Positions 58,523 to 61,775 of a stretch of 61,775 bases of DNA are shown here, one piece after another; position 1 is the first letter of the stretch, and each line of letters starts with the position of its first letter. The notes below the pieces were generated by a model. It worked only from the letters and a program-made list of their open reading frames with translations. It did no database searches and was not told the origin of the DNA. The DNA lies in contig SHVG01000002.1 in NCBI GenBank assembly GCA_009691145.1, positions 1 to 61,775 of the forward strand. The letters run 5' to 3'. A program made the translations under genes and the position numbers. The stretch comes from Candidatus Planktophila sp. (GTDB taxonomy: Bacteria; Actinomycetota; Actinomycetes; Nanopelagicales; Nanopelagicaceae).

Positions 58523-61195
58523 GTGTCAAAGGTTCGCGTACACGAGTTAGCAAAACAACTCGGTATGGAGAGCAAGGTCGTCCTTGCAAAGCTCCAAGAA
58601 ATGGGCGAATTCGTCCGATCAGCATCATCGACAGTAGAGGCGCCGGTCGTGCGCAAGCTCATCGAGATGTATCCCGATGCAAAACCTGCAGAGGAAAAAA
58701 AGCCTGTCAAGAAAGCAGCTGCAAAGAAGTCGGCCGCTAAACCAAAAGAAGAGGTAACTGCCGAACAGGCCGCCTCGTTGGCCGCCGAACTCGGCGTTGA
58801 TCTAGAGGCGCTCAAAGCCGAACAAGTTCGCGCCGAAATACACAAGGCCGAGCTACACGCAAAGACCCAAGCGGTGCGAGCATCTGAAAATAGAGCAACA
58901 CCCGAGGTTGCAAAGCCGGCGCCCCGTGCAGGAAATAATCCATTCTCATCGGGTACTAGCGCACTACCGCGTCCACCGCGTCCAGGTAACAATCCATTTT
59001 CAACAGCGGGTGGAGCACCGCGTCCACCGCAACGTCCAACTGGTGCACCACGTCCAGGAATGGCGGGGGCTCGTCCGGGCTCAGTGCGTCCAGGTTTTGC
59101 TGCGCGTCCACCGAGTTCGCGCCCAGCAGCGGGTGCAGGTTTTCCTCCACGTACTGGCGGGGCACCAATTACTGGATCTCCCTATAAAAGTAATGCTCCA
59201 TCCGCCGCTCCATCTACTGGTGCACCAACTCGTCCAGGTGGCGGTCGTCCGCCACAACGTGGAGGCGCAGGAGGAGCATTTGGAAAAAATGCAAGTAAGA
59301 AATCAGGTCGCAAAGCTAAGTCGCGTAAAGCACTTCGCGACGAGTTCGACAATATGCAGGCACCGCAACTCGGTGGCGCAGTTGTTCCGCATGGCGATGG
59401 AAAAACTCCCATCCGCATGCGTCGTGGCTCTTCATTAGCAGATTTTGCAGACAAGATTGGCGCCGATCCAGCGGCCTTAGTTGCAGCGCTCTTTCACTTA
59501 GGTGAAATGGTTACGGCAACACAATCAGTGGATGCAGATACTTTTGAAATTCTCGGCGTGCAACTTGGATATGAAATCCAAATTGTTAGCCCAGAAGATG
59601 AAGATCGCGAACTCTTGCAGGGCTTCGATATAGATTTAGCTGACGAAGTTGCAGCCCTTGACCCTGACATGCTCGTTGCCCGTCCACCCGTTGTTACCGT
59701 TATGGGCCACGTCGATCACGGTAAAACATCACTCCTAGATGCCATTCGCAAGAGCGAAGTCATGAAATCTGAGGCCGGCGGAATCACTCAGCACATCGGT
59801 GCTTACCAGATTCACCATGATCACAACGGCCTTAACCGCGCAATTACATTTATCGATACACCAGGTCACGAGGCATTTACCGCCATGCGTGCCCGTGGTG
59901 CGAAGGTAACTGATATCGCAGTGCTCGTTGTCGCAGCCGATGATGGCATCATGCCGCAGACGATTGAGGCGCTTAATCACGCTCAGGCAGCAGATGTTCC
60001 AATCGTTGTGGCCGTTAACAAGATGGATAAAGAGGGCGCTAACGCCGGCAAGGTCCGTCAACAGTTAACCGAGTACAACTTAATTGCTGAAGAGTACGGC
60101 GGAGAAACAATCTTCGTAAACGTATCTGCCAAGACAGGTCAGGGCGTCGATGATTTAATCGAGTCAATTCTCTTGACCGCCGATGCCGCGATCGATCTTC
60201 GCGCAATTGCCGATGACAGTGCTCGAGGTGTTGCAATCGAAGCCCACCTCGACCGCGGTCGTGGTCCAGTTACTACGGTTCTGGTTCAGCGGGGTACCTT
60301 GAAGATTGGAGATGCAATCGTTGCCGGTGGTTCATTTGGTCGCGTACGTGCGATGCTCGATGAAAACGGCGACAACGTTGAAACCGCCGGACCATCTCGT
60401 CCAGTTCAGGTTCTCGGATTCACATCTGTACCAAGTGCTGGAGATACATTCTTAGTTGCCGATGAGGATCGCACCGCACGCCAGATCGCTGAGAAGCGTC
60501 AGGCCGCTGAGCGAAACGCTCAACTCGCTAAGGCGCGCAAGAAGATATCCCTAGAAGACTTTATGGAGCAGTCCAAGGTCTCAACGCTTAACTTAATTCT
60601 CAAGGGTGACGTGAGTGGATCTGTTGAAGCCCTCGAAGAGGCTTTGATGGCCCTCGATGTTGGCGCTGAAGTTGATCTTCGCGTTATTCACCGCGGCGTT
60701 GGTGCAATTACCAAGAGCGATATTACGTTGGCATCGGCATCAACTGCAGTTGTCATCGGCTTTAACGTTAAGCCAGAGCCACAGACTGCAGTCTTTGCCG
60801 ATCAAGAGGGCGTTGAAGTCCGCTTCTACTCCGTTATTTATCAGGCAATCGATGATGTCGAGCTCTCACTCAAGGGTCTGCTCAAGCCGATCTACGAAGA
60901 GTTTGTTGTAGGTAATGCCGAAGTTCGAGAGATCTTCAAATCATCTAAGGCTGGAAACATCGCTGGATCTATCGTTAAGGATGGAATCATCCGACGCAAC
61001 GCAAAAGCGCGTATTTTGCGTGGTGAAAAAGTTCTTGTCGATGATCTAACTATCGATTCACTCAAGCGCTTTAAAGACGATGCAACCGAGGTTAAAGAGG
61101 GCTTCGAATGCGGAATCGGCCTTGGCAATATGAAGGAAATTGCTATCGGCGACATGATTCAAGTATTTGAGATGCGCGAGAAAAAGAGAGTATAA
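58523..61195 (+). CDS. infB: Translation initiation factor IF-2
   Basis: (V)[36 protein letters not shown], low-complexity Pro/Arg/Gly N-terminal linker; GTG at 58523 preferred to the 58484 extension. Confidence 0.96.
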   Translation: MSKVRVHELAKQLGMESKVVLAKLQEMGEFVRSASSTVEAPVVRKLIEMYPDAKPAEEKKPVKKAAAKKSAAKPKEEVTAEQAASLAAELGVDLEALKAEQVRAEIHKAELHAKTQAVRASENRATPEVAKPAPRAGNNPFSSGTSALPRPPRPGNNPFSTAGGAPRPPQRPTGAPRPGMAGARPGSVRPGFAARPPSSRPAAGAGFPPRTGGAPITGSPYKSNAPSAAPSTGAPTRPGGGRPPQRGGAGGAFGKNASKKSGRKAKSRKALRDEFDNMQAPQLGGAVVPHGDGKTPIRMRRGSSLADFADKIGADPAALVAALFHLGEMVTATQSVDADTFEILGVQLGYEIQIVSPEDEDRELLQGFDIDLADEVAALDPDMLVARPPVVTVMGHVDHGKTSLLDAIRKSEVMKSEAGGITQHIGAYQIHHDHNGLNRAITFIDTPGHEAFTAMRARGAKVTDIAVLVVAADDGIMPQTIEALNHAQAADVPIVVAVNKMDKEGANAGKVRQQLTEYNLIAEEYGGETIFVNVSAKTGQGVDDLIESILLTADAAIDLRAIADDSARGVAIEAHLDRGRGPVTTVLVQRGTLKIGDAIVAGGSFGRVRAMLDENGDNVETAGPSRPVQVLGFTSVPSAGDTFLVADEDRTARQIAEKRQAAERNAQLAKARKKISLEDFMEQSKVSTLNLILKGDVSGSVEALEEALMALDVGAEVDLRVIHRGVGAITKSDITLASASTAVVIGFNVKPEPQTAVFADQEGVEVRFYSVIYQAIDDVELSLKGLLKPIYEEFVVGNAEVREIFKSSKAGNIAGSIVKDGIIRRNAKARILRGEKVLVDDLTIDSLKRFKDDATEVKEGFECGIGLGNMKEIAIGDMIQVFEMREKKRV

Positions 61196-61198
61196 AAA

Positions 61199-61633
61199 AT
61201 GAGTCCATCACACCGTTCGTTGAAAGTAGCAGACCGTATTAAAGTGGTAGTGGCACAGATTTTAGAGACGAAGATTAGAGATCCCCGTCTTGGCTTTGTC
61301 ACTGTCACCGATGCGCGCGTTAGCGGAGATTTACAGATGGCATCGGTTTTCTATACCGTCCTTGGCGATCTAGATGCGCGTGCATCAACGGCTGCAGCGC
61401 TAGAGAGCGCCAAAGGAGCAATCCGTTCAGCTCTTGGGCGCGAGCTAGGACTGCGCATTACTCCGTCGTTGGAATTCTTCGAAGATGCTCTGCCCGGGAG
61501 CGCTCAAGCCCTCGATACATTGCTTGCAAAAGTACACGAGCAAGATGCTGAGGTCGCAGAGCTACGTAAAAATGCAACCTATGCTGGGGGAGAAGATCCA
61601 TATAAGGCCCCACGCATAATCGAGTCGGAGTAA
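61199..61633 (+). CDS. rbfA: Ribosome-binding factor A
   Basis: [51 protein letters not shown]. Confidence 0.94.
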   Translation: MSPSHRSLKVADRIKVVVAQILETKIRDPRLGFVTVTDARVSGDLQMASVFYTVLGDLDARASTAAALESAKGAIRSALGRELGLRITPSLEFFEDALPGSAQALDTLLAKVHEQDAEVAELRKNATYAGGEDPYKAPRIIESE

Positions 61634-61635
61634 TC

Positions 61636-61775
61636 ATCGAGCACGGCTTTCTGGTTGTAGATAAAGAGCCAGGAATGACAAGTCACGACGTGGTTGCAAT
61701 TGCACGTCGCGCACTCGGTACGCGCAAAGTTGGTCACGCTGGCACGTTAGATCCGATGGCTACTGGAGTTTTGGT
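61636..61775 (+). CDS. truB: tRNA pseudouridine synthase B (truncated by window end; start codon uncertain)
   Basis: [46 protein letters not shown] matches the TruB N-terminus. Confidence 0.92.
   Translation, partial: MEHGFLVVDKEPGMTSHDVVAIARRALGTRKVGHAGTLDPMATGVL

Noticed and set aside
58908-59300. Repeat-rich DNA in infB as a possible repeat array
   Set aside because: Imperfect codon-level repeats (CCxGGNNPFS, PRP motifs) of the IF-2 linker, not CRISPR or tandem array
58908-59438. 176-aa alternative-frame ORF inside infB (HRVHRVQV... repeats)
   Set aside because: Shifted reading of the Pro/Arg/Gly low-complexity linker of IF-2; no independent support

Overview
The window is a compact, almost fully coding actinobacterial core-genome segment. 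Gene content, order and codon use resemble streamlined freshwater Actinobacteria of the acI/Nanopelagicales type; this placement is an inference, no search was run. Order: fatty-acid synthesis block on the minus strand (accD-type carboxyltransferase, fabF, acpP, fabH, fabD); a decayed glgX remnant; etfBA; cysteine desulfurase-mnmA-ligA-small membrane ORF-nadD-rsfS-phosphatase; tRNA-Ala(GGC); leuS; comEA-comEC-holA; rplU-rpmA-obgE-proB-proA-gatCAB; ilvD-ilvBNC-(serA remnant)-leuB-ilvE-cimA; xerC-type recombinase; glycosyltransferase; rpsB-tsf-pyrH-frr-cdsA-rlmN; a polyamine/guanidino-compound uptake and catabolism cluster; dxr-rseP-ispG-proS-TauE-rimP-nusA-infB-rbfA-truB. I see no CRISPR array, prophage or IS element. 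The best leads are: a 40-codon in-frame serA N-terminal remnant wedged between ilvC and leuB; a frameshifted and truncated glgX remnant; an ilvB leader with a short ORF ending Val-Val-Ile-stop, an 11-bp hairpin and an intrinsic terminator; a 132-nt structured gap with mutually exclusive hairpins between potC and an oxidoreductase/ureohydrolase pair; a long rpsB leader with competing hairpins; a terminator inside the fab cluster; leuS starting 3 nt after a tRNA; and truB with no ATG/GTG/TTG start. No confidently novel multi-gene system was found.
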